The notes: generated from the sequence alone by a model not told the origin. Shown: positions 29,137 through 37,949, counted from the stretch's first letter. The stretch: DNA of 64,000 nucleotides from Mesopusillimonas faecipullorum (GCF_020539505.1 NZ_JACDXW010000001.1:186001-250000), one strand, 5' to 3'. Program-made: numbers and translations.

Positions 29137-30413
29137 TGCAACACAAGTCAATTTCCCGTCGGGTTTATCGCGCCATACTGGCGGTCAGTGCGGTAAGCAT
29201 GGTCGTCATGGTCATGACCGTACTGCTCGTCAACGAAGATCTTGAGCACACGATGCTTGATGTGGAGTTCGCTCAAGAGCGCAACTTCATTCTCATGAAC
29301 AATACGGGCGAGGACGTACTGGTATGGGACACGCCCAACCTCGCTGTGGTGTTTATCCCCTCAGGCAAACCACGCCCTAAAGTCTTACCGCCCGTATTTC
29401 GTGGGTTGCCCGACAATTACTCAGCGGAGATCAAGCTTGGCGCTGAAACCTATCTTGTGACAGTGAACAAAGTTGAAACAGGCCTGCTTTATGTGGCCAA
29501 GAACATCACGCACTTTGAAGATCGGGAAGCGCTGTTTCAAATAGCTTTGATCATTATGACGCTGGTCATTATCGCGTTCAGCTTGCTGCTTGCGGTATTG
29601 AGTAGCCGGCGCATTGTTAGGCCGTTGAGGCTGTTATCCGAGCGGATAAGTCGTATTCCAGTTGGAGCCAACATGCCCCGAATGGAAACTGACTATGTGG
29701 ATGCCGAACTGCACTCGATCGCGATGACATTTAATCGGTTCCTGGATGAACTTGAATCCTACGTGCAAAGGGAACAGTCACTCTTGAATTTGGCCAGCCA
29801 TGAGTTGCGCACGCCAATTGCCGTCATGTCGGGTGCCCTTGATATTCTGGAACAGCGCAATCAGCTAACGCCTAATGACCAGGCCACGCTCGGGCGTGTA
29901 CGCAGGGCGTGTGACGAAATGCGCGACAACGTCAATATCCTGCTTAAGCTTGCTCGCCGTGCTTGCACCGATCAGAATCAGGAAATGCTTGACGTAGGCC
30001 TGGCTGCTCGGGAGGTAATCGAGGATCTGAAGATCAGTCATCATGCAGGAGAGCGTGTGACGCTCGACGCACAATCCCCATTGACGACCAGTACGGATCC
30101 CATCATGGTCCGTATGTTGCTGCGAAATCTTATACAAAACGCCGTCCAGCATACTCAAAGCGATATACGCGTAACGATATCGGCAAATGCAATAGAAATT
30201 GAGGACCAAGGGTCTGGCCTCACCGCCGAGCAGCAAGCCATTCTTCGGGGTGAGAAAAAACTTGCATCCGACGGATCGACACTGACAGGATTAGGGCTCT
30301 ATATCGTCACCTTGATGACCGAAAGGCTGGGCTGGCAACTAGATATCACGCAGAACGATAACAATGGCACGAGCATTCGCCTGAATCCGAAGGGCGGCGC
30401 CCTGGGCATCTGA
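29136..30413 (+). CDS. Sensor histidine kinase (system 1)
   Basis: Inner-membrane kinase, 425 residues, partner of the preceding regulator (stop/start overlap TGATG). TM1 ~11-32, a periplasmic sensor of ~100 residues, TM2 ~132-155, HAMP, then the phospho-His box LASHELRTPIAVMSGALDIL (H222), N box LLRNLIQNAVQHTQ and G boxes EDQGSGL and LTGLGLYIV. The short periplasmic domain suits a cation, peptide or lipid signal. An open frame upstream to 28989 only overlaps the regulator and is not used. Confidence 0.92.
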   Translation: MQHKSISRRVYRAILAVSAVSMVVMVMTVLLVNEDLEHTMLDVEFAQERNFILMNNTGEDVLVWDTPNLAVVFIPSGKPRPKVLPPVFRGLPDNYSAEIKLGAETYLVTVNKVETGLLYVAKNITHFEDREALFQIALIIMTLVIIAFSLLLAVLSSRRIVRPLRLLSERISRIPVGANMPRMETDYVDAELHSIAMTFNRFLDELESYVQREQSLLNLASHELRTPIAVMSGALDILEQRNQLTPNDQATLGRVRRACDEMRDNVNILLKLARRACTDQNQEMLDVGLAAREVIEDLKISHHAGERVTLDAQSPLTTSTDPIMVRMLLRNLIQNAVQHTQSDIRVTISANAIEIEDQGSGLTAEQQAILRGEKKLASDGSTLTGLGLYIVTLMTERLGWQLDITQNDNNGTSIRLNPKGGALGI

Positions 30414-30493
30414 AACTGAACAGTACGCCCAGCATAAAAACACTTCCTGATAGCTCGTGCAAGAGCACGCCTTCCACAAGCAACAAGGTCAAT

Positions 30494-30548
30494 TTGATGA
30501 ATTTTTGATTTCTCATTGATGAATTCTTGTTGTCGCTCCTTGTAATCT
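30494..30548 (+). promoter_or_regulatory. TTGAT-array promoter B (LtaS-like gene)
   Basis: TTGAT at 30494, 30505 and 30516, TTGTT at 30527, each 11 bp apart, and TAATCT at 30543-30548, 16 bp from the start of the last half-site. It lies 117 bp before the LtaS-like gene, with the same layout as promoters A and C. Confidence 0.75.
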
Positions 30549-30664
30549 TTTCGGTCGATTTACCATCACTCAAACATGGTCGCTATCTAGCATGTGATGT
30601 GCCAAAGACGGCTTATTTATTGTCGCGTCCTTCCTGGCTAGCACTGCATGACCGATAACTCTAC

Positions 30665-32575
30665 ATGCGTGGACACACCCTAGCTTTTATCGCTACAAGC
30701 TTCTGCTTTCTATCATTTTTCCGTCTTCTTCTTTGCGCATGGCAGTGGCAACGCATCAAAGCCGCCGGCGGTCTATGGCCGGTGCTGAAGGGCGGCCTAC
30801 GCATAGACGCGGCCCAGATAGCCATGCTTGCGGGAATTCCCTTGATTCTTGGACCCTGGTTAGGCCACTATCCATTGGCCGGCACGATCACCGTGATCTG
30901 GCTTCTCATCACATGGTTTGCACTCGTCCTACTGGAAGCATCAACCCCGCAGTTCATTTTCGAATACGATACCCGTCCCAACCGCCTCTATGTGGAATAC
31001 CTCAAGCATCCCAAAGAGGTTTTTAGCATGCTGTGGAAAGGATATCGGCTAGCGATTTTCGGCGCGCTTTTGTCAATCGCGCTACTGATGTGGGTGGGCT
31101 ACCTATTTTTCGGCCAAGATCGAGTCGATGCACCGCTCCTTTGGTGGCAACGAGTCTTCTACACGCTCATCGCTGTGCCACTTATCTTCCTGGCCATTCG
31201 CGGCACGTTGGGCCACCGGCCAATCAACCCATCCACCGTGGCATACTGCGGCGACGGCATGCTCAACACCTTGCCGCTCAACTCGCTTTACAGCGTTCTT
31301 TACGCTGTTTACAGCATGAAGAATGAGCGCTCAGCCTCGGACGTGTACGGCAAGCTAGCCAATGAGCAAGTCAGCGAGGAGGTCAATCTGCGCGCGGGCA
31401 TTATGCCGTGCTGCGCCGAGATTCCTTCGCTGCACATCCAAGAGCCCACATACAAGAGAACAAAGCCATTGAATCTGGTGATGATCGTCGAAGAGAGCCT
31501 AGGCGCTCAGTATGTGAAGAACCTCGGCGGAAGCGGGTTGACACCCTGCATCGATGAACTGGCAACCGAAAGCTGGAACTTCAGACGTGCCTACGCCACG
31601 GGTACGCGATCGGTTCGCGGTCTTGAGGCCCTCGTCGCAGGGTTTCCGCCCACCATTTCAGATGCCGCCTTGCGTCTATCAGGGGCTCAAAGAAATTTTT
31701 TCACGCTCGCCCAGGTACTCAAGCAGCATGATTACCGGTCTCGATTCATCTATGGAGGAGAAGCCCACTTCGATAATATGAAGAGCTTCTTCCTGGGCAA
31801 CGGCTTTGACGAGCTGCACGATTTGCCCACTTTCCAGGAACCCGCCTTCATCGGGACATGGGGAGCCTCCGACGAAGACATGTTCAACAAGCTCGATGCA
31901 CTGTTGAGCAGTCCAGCCAGCCAGCCGACATTCAGCCTTGCGTTTTCCGTGAGCAATCATTCTCCCTGGGAGTATCCCCAGGGACGGATTGAAGTCAACG
32001 GCGACCCGGCAACCATCGAAAATACCGTTCGTTATGCTGATTGGGCGCTAGGGAAATTTTTTGAAAAAGCCAAAGCATCCGACTACTGGAAGGATACCGT
32101 CTTTCTCGTGGTGGCAGATCATGACTCACGCGTATTCGGCGCAAACCTTGTTCCGTTGAGGCATTTTCATATTCCAGCGCTTATCCTTGGGGCCGATATC
32201 CAGCCACGACAAGACGATCGCATTATTAGCCAGATCGACTTACCTACGACGCTACTTTCTCTGATTGGGGTTCGTTGCGAGCACCCTATGATCGGGCACG
32301 ACCTCACGAAGGCGGACTGCGACCGAGCGATGATGCAGTATGGGGAGAACTATGGCTATCTCAAGGGCGACAAGCTTCTTGTTTTAGAACCACACCGGGC
32401 GCCCACTCAGTACGAGTACGCTGCACCTGCTTCTTACACGCCACAGAACGTTGAGGACTCATTGCTCAAGGAAGCACTGAGTCATGTGCTCTGGCCCTCG
32501 TGGGCATACAAGAACCATTATTACACGCTCCCACATCTGCGTCCCGTGCTTCCACCTGCGCGATCGCTTCCTTAG
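30665..32575 (+). CDS. LtaS/OpgB-type phosphoglycerol transferase-like membrane protein
   Basis: Alkaline-phosphatase-superfamily (COG1368) enzyme of 636 residues with about five N-terminal TM segments (to ~residue 190) and a periplasmic catalytic domain. Residues matching the LtaS metal and nucleophile sites: MIVEES (E276/E277), ATGTRSVRGLEA (Thr312 as nucleophile) and VVADHDS (D485/H486). Family members move glycerol phosphate (or phosphoethanolamine) from phospholipid to envelope glycans, leaving diacylglycerol. dgkA downstream, which recycles diacylglycerol, fits a phosphatidylglycerol donor. The exact acceptor is unknown. Driven by promoter B. EptA-type phosphoethanolamine transfer is the alternative, but the motifs fit LtaS better. 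Confidence 0.82.
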   Translation: MRGHTLAFIATSFCFLSFFRLLLCAWQWQRIKAAGGLWPVLKGGLRIDAAQIAMLAGIPLILGPWLGHYPLAGTITVIWLLITWFALVLLEASTPQFIFEYDTRPNRLYVEYLKHPKEVFSMLWKGYRLAIFGALLSIALLMWVGYLFFGQDRVDAPLLWWQRVFYTLIAVPLIFLAIRGTLGHRPINPSTVAYCGDGMLNTLPLNSLYSVLYAVYSMKNERSASDVYGKLANEQVSEEVNLRAGIMPCCAEIPSLHIQEPTYKRTKPLNLVMIVEESLGAQYVKNLGGSGLTPCIDELATESWNFRRAYATGTRSVRGLEALVAGFPPTISDAALRLSGAQRNFFTLAQVLKQHDYRSRFIYGGEAHFDNMKSFFLGNGFDELHDLPTFQEPAFIGTWGASDEDMFNKLDALLSSPASQPTFSLAFSVSNHSPWEYPQGRIEVNGDPATIENTVRYADWALGKFFEKAKASDYWKDTVFLVVADHDSRVFGANLVPLRHFHIPALILGADIQPRQDDRIISQIDLPTTLLSLIGVRCEHPMIGHDLTKADCDRAMMQYGENYGYLKGDKLLVLEPHRAPTQYEYAAPASYTPQNVEDSLLKEALSHVLWPSWAYKNHYYTLPHLRPVLPPARSLP

Positions 32576-32679
32576 CGCGACTCTCCGTACTCGCATTTTG
32601 GCCCATGCCGGCCACTTCTTTGACGCATAGCGTCTCAAGCTGCGCTTGCTCGCCAGTTCCTGGCAAGCCCGATCATCTC

Positions 32680-32734
32680 TTGATGGAATCTTGATCTTTG
32701 ATTGACGATTTTTTGTTGTCAGTCTTCGTATTCT
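32680..32734 (+). promoter_or_regulatory. TTGAT-array promoter C (GT2-ArnT-like-dgkA)
   Basis: TTGAT at 32680 and 32691, TTGAC at 32702, TTGTT at 32713, each 11 bp apart, then TATTCT at 32729-32734, again 16 bp from the start of the last half-site. It lies 80 bp upstream of the glycosyltransferase start. Confidence 0.75.
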
Positions 32735-32814
32735 TGCTCCACCGCAACCTCAGATCTTCGCCGCTGCTGTGGTCGCCGTCATGAATTTCATTGCTTATAA
32801 GAAGGTTGTGTTCC

Positions 32815-33867
32815 ATGAACGCATTAGTCGAAAACTGGCACTCTGAGGCTCAAAGGGAGAGCAAGATCGAATTGTCGATCGTGATTCCTCTCTATAACGA
32901 GTACGAAGTGATCACAATCATGCACGAGCGTTTGAGTGCCGTGCTCGCCAGTCTGGATATTCCTTGCCAGCTGGTTCTGGTCGACGATGGCAGTCGCGAC
33001 GGTACGCCGAACATGATGAAGCGGCTGGCCGAAGCGGACCCCGCTGTGAAAGCCGTATTCCTAAGCAGAAACTTTGGAAAAGAGGCCGCGCTTACAGCGG
33101 GTCTGGATCATGCCGCCGGGGATGCGGTCATTATTATGGATGCCGATTTGCAGGACCCCCCGGAGCTCATTCCGCAAATGCTGCGTGCGTGGAAAGGCGG
33201 CGCAGACGTGGTCTGCATGCGTCGGCGCTCAAGAGCCGGGGAAAGCTGGTTCAAGCGCTACAGCGCACATCGCTTCTATAGGGTGCTTAACGCCATCAGC
33301 GAAGTAGATATTCCTGCTGATACGGGCGACTTTCGCTTGCTCAGCCGAAAGGCCGTCGACGCATTGAGCCAATTGAACGAACGCAACCGCTATATGAAAG
33401 GTTTGTTCGCCTGGATCGGCTTGCCCACCACCGTGATTGAATATGATCGCCTGCCGCGCGCAGCGGGTGTGACCAAATGGGACTATCTCAGTCTATTCAA
33501 TTTGGCCTTCCAGGGCATTACCTCCTTCTCGACGACGCCGCTGCGTCTGGCGATGGCAGCCGGCCTTATGACTGCACTCTTTGGTGTCCTCTTCACTCTA
33601 TGGATTGTGGTCAAGGCGCTTGTCTTGGGCGACCCCGTGCAGGGATACCCTTCGCTCATTTCCATGATCACAATCCTGGGCGGTGCCCAATTACTTTCCA
33701 TCGGCCTTCTTGGCGAATACCTGGGAAAAACGTATTACGAAACCAAGCAACGTCCAGTGTATCTAGTTCGCGAGGTAGTGAGCCGTCGCAATACCGTCAA
33801 CAAAAGAGAGAGCACTCGCCCCTCTAGCGCAACTGCAGGAAAAGAGTCGTATGCAACGTATCAATAG
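32815..33867 (+). CDS. GT2 glycosyltransferase, polyprenyl-phosphate sugar synthase type (GtrB/ArnC-like)
   Basis: 350 residues. GT-A domain with LSIVIPLYNEYEVI, LVLVDDGSRDGTP, SRNFGKEAALTAGLDHA and the metal motif IIMDADLQDPPELI, then two C-terminal TM segments (TPLRLAMAAGLMTALFGVLF and a second near 300). Enzymes of this type put a sugar on undecaprenyl phosphate at the inner face of the membrane. It overlaps the ArnT-like gene by 17 bp, which would use that lipid-linked sugar in the periplasm. Start MNALVENW at 32815 has AAGG upstream. Confidence 0.9.
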   Translation: MNALVENWHSEAQRESKIELSIVIPLYNEYEVITIMHERLSAVLASLDIPCQLVLVDDGSRDGTPNMMKRLAEADPAVKAVFLSRNFGKEAALTAGLDHAAGDAVIIMDADLQDPPELIPQMLRAWKGGADVVCMRRRSRAGESWFKRYSAHRFYRVLNAISEVDIPADTGDFRLLSRKAVDALSQLNERNRYMKGLFAWIGLPTTVIEYDRLPRAAGVTKWDYLSLFNLAFQGITSFSTTPLRLAMAAGLMTALFGVLFTLWIVVKALVLGDPVQGYPSLISMITILGGAQLLSIGLLGEYLGKTYYETKQRPVYLVREVVSRRNTVNKRESTRPSSATAGKESYATYQ

Positions 33868-35449
33868 GAGTACGTGGATAGTTTTATTGGCTGCGTTGTT
33901 ATTGCCACTTGTCTCAATGATCATCGTGCCGCTCTATGATACGAGCGAGCCTCGTTATGCCGAAATTGCCCGCATCATGGCGCAATCAGGCGATTGGATA
34001 ACGCCCTGGTTCAGCCCTGAGCTACCTTTCTGGGGCAAGCCCCCCCTTTCATTCTGGGCACAGGCGCTATCCATGAAGTTATTTGGCTTCACCGAGTTTG
34101 CAGCGCGTTTTCCTTCCTGGTTATGTCTGATTCTATCCAACGCCATACTCCTGGCCGGGCTGCGGTTATTACATGGTCTACGCATTGCGCTTTTGGCCAC
34201 AATCGTCTATAGCACGTGTCTGCTCGTCTACATCAGCTCGGGCGCAGTACTCACTGACCCATTTCTCGCGCTTGGCACCACCTTGTCTCTGATTTCATTC
34301 GCTGTGGTCATCCACGAGTCTGGGCAGCGCATAGAGATAACCGGCAATCTTGTGGGAAAGTCGATCGGTGTCGGGCCTGCGCGGGGTTCCGTGTGGTGGC
34401 AATATGGATTCTTCTTGGGCCTGGCTGTCGGCTTGCTAGCCAAAGGGCCTTTGGCTGCGGTACTCAGCCTCGCACCGATAGCGGTTTGGTACTTGCTGAA
34501 TAGAAGGAGGTCCAGTCTGGTTTCAGCGCTACCCTGGCTTAAAGGCCTAGCCTTAGTAGCTGCAATAAGCCTGCCCTGGTATATCGTAGCTGAACTCAAG
34601 ACGCCAGGTTTTCTGGATTACTTCATCGTAGGCGAGCACTTTCGACGCTTCCTGGACCCAGGCTGGAAAGGCGATCTATATGGCACCGCCCACAAGCAGG
34701 CATACGGAACAATATGGCTCTACTGGCTACAAGCATCGTTTCCCTGGGGAACTATGTTGCTGGCAACATTGGTTGGAGCGTTTGTTAGCACGCGCCTGCG
34801 TGCTGCGGTACGAATCGCCAGCACTACATCGTTGTTTTACTACTGGCTGGCTGGCGCTGTCGTCACGCCCTTGTTCTTTACATTCTCTGCCAACATACTC
34901 TGGACTTACGTGCTTCCTTCGTTGGCCGGATTCAGTGTCTTGACTGCAATCCTCGCAGATCATATATACAGACAACTGGGCTTATCCAAGCGCGGGTTTC
35001 TAATTACCGCAGGAGTCGTTCCAGTCGCCGTTCTTGTGTTGAGTGCCGTCGTTTGGGTTAATCCTGATCTGCGAAATACAGAGCGGGAACTAATACGCTA
35101 CGCGAGTCAAGACGGTGACTTTTCAATTCCATTGGTTTATTTGTCGAAAACCCCTTTCTCAGCACAGTTCTACTCGGCAGGGAAAGCACGGGAAATTCAG
35201 CCATCAGAGCTTGGGAGCGCAATCAAATGCAGCGCCCCCTTCTATTTGGCAATACCAAAAGAAAGGCAATCTACCGTTGAAAATATGACGGGCAAGCCAC
35301 TTATTGTGCTTTACTCAAACAAGCGTTACGTTTTAGTGAAGGTATCACCGCTCTCTAATTGCAGTGCCCAAGCTATAGCAAAACAACAGCCGATCAGCTT
35401 GCAATCACAACATCTCCCAAATAACGCAGACTCAATCATCGTTAATTGA
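33851..35449 (+). CDS. ArnT-type lipid-linked-sugar glycosyltransferase (PMT_2/GT83-like)
   Basis: Integral membrane transferase of 532 residues with about 11-12 TM segments. The first periplasmic loop carries YDTSEPRYAEIARIMAQSGD, the conserved acidic motif of the ArnT/PMT family, then PFWGKPPLSFWAQALSMKLFG. It should move a sugar from undecaprenyl phosphate to lipid A or another envelope acceptor. It is translationally coupled to the GT2 gene. The 3' end (from ~35348) contains a 25-bp segment repeated at 41059, so the C-terminus may have been altered. No arnA/arnB-type genes for aminoarabinose are present, so the sugar is probably different. Confidence 0.85.
   Translation: MQRINRSTWIVLLAALLLPLVSMIIVPLYDTSEPRYAEIARIMAQSGDWITPWFSPELPFWGKPPLSFWAQALSMKLFGFTEFAARFPSWLCLILSNAILLAGLRLLHGLRIALLATIVYSTCLLVYISSGAVLTDPFLALGTTLSLISFAVVIHESGQRIEITGNLVGKSIGVGPARGSVWWQYGFFLGLAVGLLAKGPLAAVLSLAPIAVWYLLNRRRSSLVSALPWLKGLALVAAISLPWYIVAELKTPGFLDYFIVGEHFRRFLDPGWKGDLYGTAHKQAYGTIWLYWLQASFPWGTMLLATLVGAFVSTRLRAAVRIASTTSLFYYWLAGAVVTPLFFTFSANILWTYVLPSLAGFSVLTAILADHIYRQLGLSKRGFLITAGVVPVAVLVLSAVVWVNPDLRNTERELIRYASQDGDFSIPLVYLSKTPFSAQFYSAGKAREIQPSELGSAIKCSAPFYLAIPKERQSTVENMTGKPLIVLYSNKRYVLVKVSPLSNCSAQAIAKQQPISLQSQHLPNNADSIIVN
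35348..35372 (+). repeat. 25-bp direct repeat, copy 1 (inside the ArnT-like gene)
   Basis: Identical 25 bases recur at 41059-41083, 5.7 kb away. After a two-base difference, another five bases match. This copy is coding, in the last ~35 codons of the ArnT-like gene. Confidence 0.8.
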
Positions 35450-35527
35450 GAGGAAAAAGAATTTCATGCCAACAGAGTCCGTGCGTTATCGCTCTCATTC
35501 GAATAACTCCTTCACACCCATTTCTCC

Positions 35528-35896
35528 ATGTATTCACCTTACAAAAGCAAGGGCGGATTTTCGCGTCTATTTAGCGCCCTACGCTACTCAATCCAGGGGC
35601 TGATTATCGCCGTCAAGCATGAGGCCGCCTTTCGGCAAGAGTTAATCCTTGCGATTACGCTCACCCCTCTGGCACTATGGATAAGTCAGAATGTTTTTGA
35701 AGCCGTACTACTAATAGGCTCGCTTCTCTTTGTGTTGATTATCGAGCTATTGAACTCAGCGCTGGAGGCGGTCGCTGATACGATCACTATAGATCACCAT
35801 CCCATGATAGGACGAGCCAAGGATTTAGGAAGCGCTGCTGTGCTGCTATCACTTACCATGGCATCCCTGATTTGGATAGGTGTGATTTTGGCGTAA
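35528..35896 (+). CDS. dgkA: Diacylglycerol kinase
   Basis: Trimeric inner-membrane kinase converting diacylglycerol to phosphatidic acid, 122 residues, three TM segments. Signatures: SALRYSIQGLIIAVKHEAAFRQE, LLFVLIIELLNSALEAVADTI (catalytic Glu region) and AKDLGSAAVLLSL. It sits 78 bp after the ArnT-like gene, most likely in the same operon. It would recycle diacylglycerol produced by the LtaS-like enzyme. A small ORF with a better ribosome site (35466, AGAGGAAAAAG upstream) overlaps in another frame and may couple translation. Confidence 0.93.
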   Translation: MYSPYKSKGGFSRLFSALRYSIQGLIIAVKHEAAFRQELILAITLTPLALWISQNVFEAVLLIGSLLFVLIIELLNSALEAVADTITIDHHPMIGRAKDLGSAAVLLSLTMASLIWIGVILA

Positions 35897-35998
35897 ATCC
35901 GTTCCTGCCAGGTGATACAGCTTAGTAGGGGCTCTCACTCAGCGTATACAAGGCCAGCATAGAAAGAACGTGGTGGTATTGCAGAATGAAGTACAGCG

Positions 35999-36502
35999 TC
36001 AGGGAACCGCTCTCTTTTTCATTCGGTCGCCACCGGCCTCCTGCCCCCTAGGGTTGATGCTTTGTCCTTGCACCGATAACGTGTAATCGGACATCTTGAA
36101 ACCATGCTTTTGGCAAAAAATTTCAACAGCACGCTCAAGTTCGGGATCGAAAAGCCAATGCTCCGTGCCGGAATCCTGACATACTATTCTTTGATGGAAC
36201 TTCCTGGAAGTTAAATAATAATGTGTTTTCCCGGCGACGGTGCAGGTGGAGAGCAGTTCTGCAGTTGTAAGTCGCTTGAGCGCCGCATATATGGACGACA
36301 TAGCAATATCCAACCCATTACCAACTAGGTAACGCTTGATCTCCAGGGCTGTTATGGGTCGATCCGACTGAGCAATGACCCTCCATACGACCATGCGCGG
36401 CATGGTCGTAGCCACGCCTGCCTCTTTCATGATCTGCGCTGCCGAGCGGAGCTGATCGGCATCAATACGAGTCTGGGGCGGCGAAAAACTCCTATCTGCC
36501 AT
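35999..36502 (-). CDS. Divergent Fur-family regulator without metal ligands
   Basis: 167 residues with the Fur winged-helix layout: QIMKEAGVATTMPRMVVWRV, then ALEIKRYLVGNGLDIAMSSI and YAALKRLTTAELL (the usual IYRAL/TVYRVL helix). The C-terminal half keeps the pattern (FHQRIVCQDSGTEHWLFDPE, FCQKHGFKMSDYTL) but lacks the HHDH cluster and both CxxC pairs of Fur. It is therefore probably not iron- or zinc-dependent, or it is decaying. It lies next to the TonB-receptor remnant on the same strand and may have regulated it. Confidence 0.7.
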   Translation of the reverse strand: MADRSFSPPQTRIDADQLRSAAQIMKEAGVATTMPRMVVWRVIAQSDRPITALEIKRYLVGNGLDIAMSSIYAALKRLTTAELLSTCTVAGKTHYYLTSRKFHQRIVCQDSGTEHWLFDPELERAVEIFCQKHGFKMSDYTLSVQGQSINPRGQEAGGDRMKKRAVP

Positions 36503-36659
36503 GATTCGCTTCTCTGATCAATAACCTTGTTGCGTCGATCTCTGAGACCGTCCTGCAACTCGCTAACACCATGGCGGCCTCCAGCTCGATGCGAAATAGT
36601 TGGATACGATGAGCCCCTGGCCCCGGCTTCCAACACTCGTTCAGGGGGCCGACTGATCA

Positions 36660-36974
36660 TTACAACAATCTCAGGGTTACCCGTGTAGGCGTCCCCAGAC
36701 CGAATGCCAACGACGGCGCGGTGAATTTGGGGCTGCTGACAGACAGGGGGGCCGGGTAAGTGCCCTCATGCTGACCAGTCACAGTGACGCCATCAAGAAT
36801 GACCGGGCTTCCCGCTCCTGCCTCTTGGGCGTGCGCTGGCGCTATAGCCATCGCCCCGCTAATAACGGCTCCCGCCAAACTGACGACTCGACCAAACGCC
36901 GGCTGAAAGCTCTCCATGGGTAGGAGCGTAATACTCAGCGGGGTTATTGGGTCGTTGTCACGGGGCGCTGTCAT
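36660..36974 (-). pseudogene. TonB-dependent receptor remnant (internal deletion)
   Basis: 104 codons: a signal peptide ending APAHAQ, then VILDGVTVTGQHEGTYPAPL and KFTAP, the start of a siderophore receptor plug. It then jumps straight to SLAFGLGTPTRVTL and stops. The intact receptor at 46351-48606 has KFTAPLLDTPKSVQ and, about 170 residues later, APSFSFGLGTPTRVTLSYY, so the plug and first strands were deleted here. The rest of the barrel is absent. A CTTTAAT-A-ATTAAA palindrome near 36984-36999 just upstream may be an old Fur-type operator. Confidence 0.75.
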
Positions 36975-37169
36975 TCTTAACTTCCTTTAATAATTAAAAG
37001 ATATCGCACGCATTCAGCACAAATACATACATCGGCTCCCGGCAGGCCCCCATAGGTAAGGTTTTTGTCCTTTCAGCCGATATGAAACCGATAGAAGGAT
37101 AAACACCGCACCGTCAAGTTTTCATGAAATAAGAGTCATAACACCAATGAGAATTTTTACTATCAAAAT

Positions 37170-37202
37170 TTGATGATTTTTTGATGTTTGGTTTGATATG
37201 CT
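37170..37202 (+). promoter_or_regulatory. TTGAT-array promoter D (second two-component system)
   Basis: TTGAT at 37170 and 37181 (11 bp apart), and TATGCT at 37197-37202, 16 bp from the start of the second half-site, as in promoters A-C. A third TTGAT at 37193 is out of register by one base. Two half-sites instead of four suggests a weaker or differently occupied site. It is 49 bp upstream of the response regulator start. Confidence 0.6.
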
Positions 37203-37250
37203 ACCGAGGAGGAACTTTTGCCCTAAGCGCATGGGCGTTGTGAGAAACAG

Positions 37251-37949
37251 ATGCCACATGGTAAGCAGCCTATTCCTTATACCGTCCTCATAATCGAGGA
37301 CGAACTCGCCATAGCTGAAAACTTGTCGCTGACCTTCGAAGAAGAAGGTTTTTTTGTCGATATCGCTCGAAATGCCAAATCAGCTCTCTACGAGCTTAGC
37401 CGGACCTCATATGACCTAATCCTCCTGGATATCGGCTTACCAGGTACAGACGGCTACAGCTTCCTTAAACACATGCGAGAGAAGCTGCAATTATCAACAC
37501 CTGTATTGATGCTTACAGCGCGTGCCGCACTTGAGGACAAGCTACGCGGATTTCATATCGGAGTCGACGATTACCTTACGAAACCATTCGCTCTAGAAGA
37601 AGTGGTAATGCGTGCGAGGGCCTTAACGCGACGTTCTAAGCAATTGTCTGAAACGGCCTTTATTTTAAGTTTCGGACCATTGCAGTACTCGCTTGCAGAT
37701 CAGCTTGTGACCGTGCATGGGCGTCCAATCAAACTTCCAAGAAAAAGCCTCATGATTTTGGAGTTGCTGATGAGATACGCCGGTCGTGTCGTTCCACGAC
37801 AGAAATTTGAGGATTACCTATGGCTTGGAGATCCCCCTTCTTCTGAGGCGTTACGCAGCCAGTTGCATTTACTACGCAAAGCGCTGCACCAACATGGTTA
37901 CGACGGAATTGAGACTGCTCACAGTATTGGCTGGCGCTTAGTTAAATGA
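37251..37949 (+). CDS. OmpR-family response regulator (system 2)
   Basis: 232 residues. Receiver with E16/D17, D60 (LILLDIGLPG) and the lysine in GVDDYLTKPFALEE; the C-terminal winged helix starts near 130 and ends IETAHSIGWRLVK. It overlaps the kinase gene by 4 bp (ATGA). The winged helix is of the PmrA/QseB style. Its cognate kinase is split by an IS, so phosphorylation must now come from elsewhere, perhaps system 1. Confidence 0.92.
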   Translation: MPHGKQPIPYTVLIIEDELAIAENLSLTFEEEGFFVDIARNAKSALYELSRTSYDLILLDIGLPGTDGYSFLKHMREKLQLSTPVLMLTARAALEDKLRGFHIGVDDYLTKPFALEEVVMRARALTRRSKQLSETAFILSFGPLQYSLADQLVTVHGRPIKLPRKSLMILELLMRYAGRVVPRQKFEDYLWLGDPPSSEALRSQLHLLRKALHQHGYDGIETAHSIGWRLVK

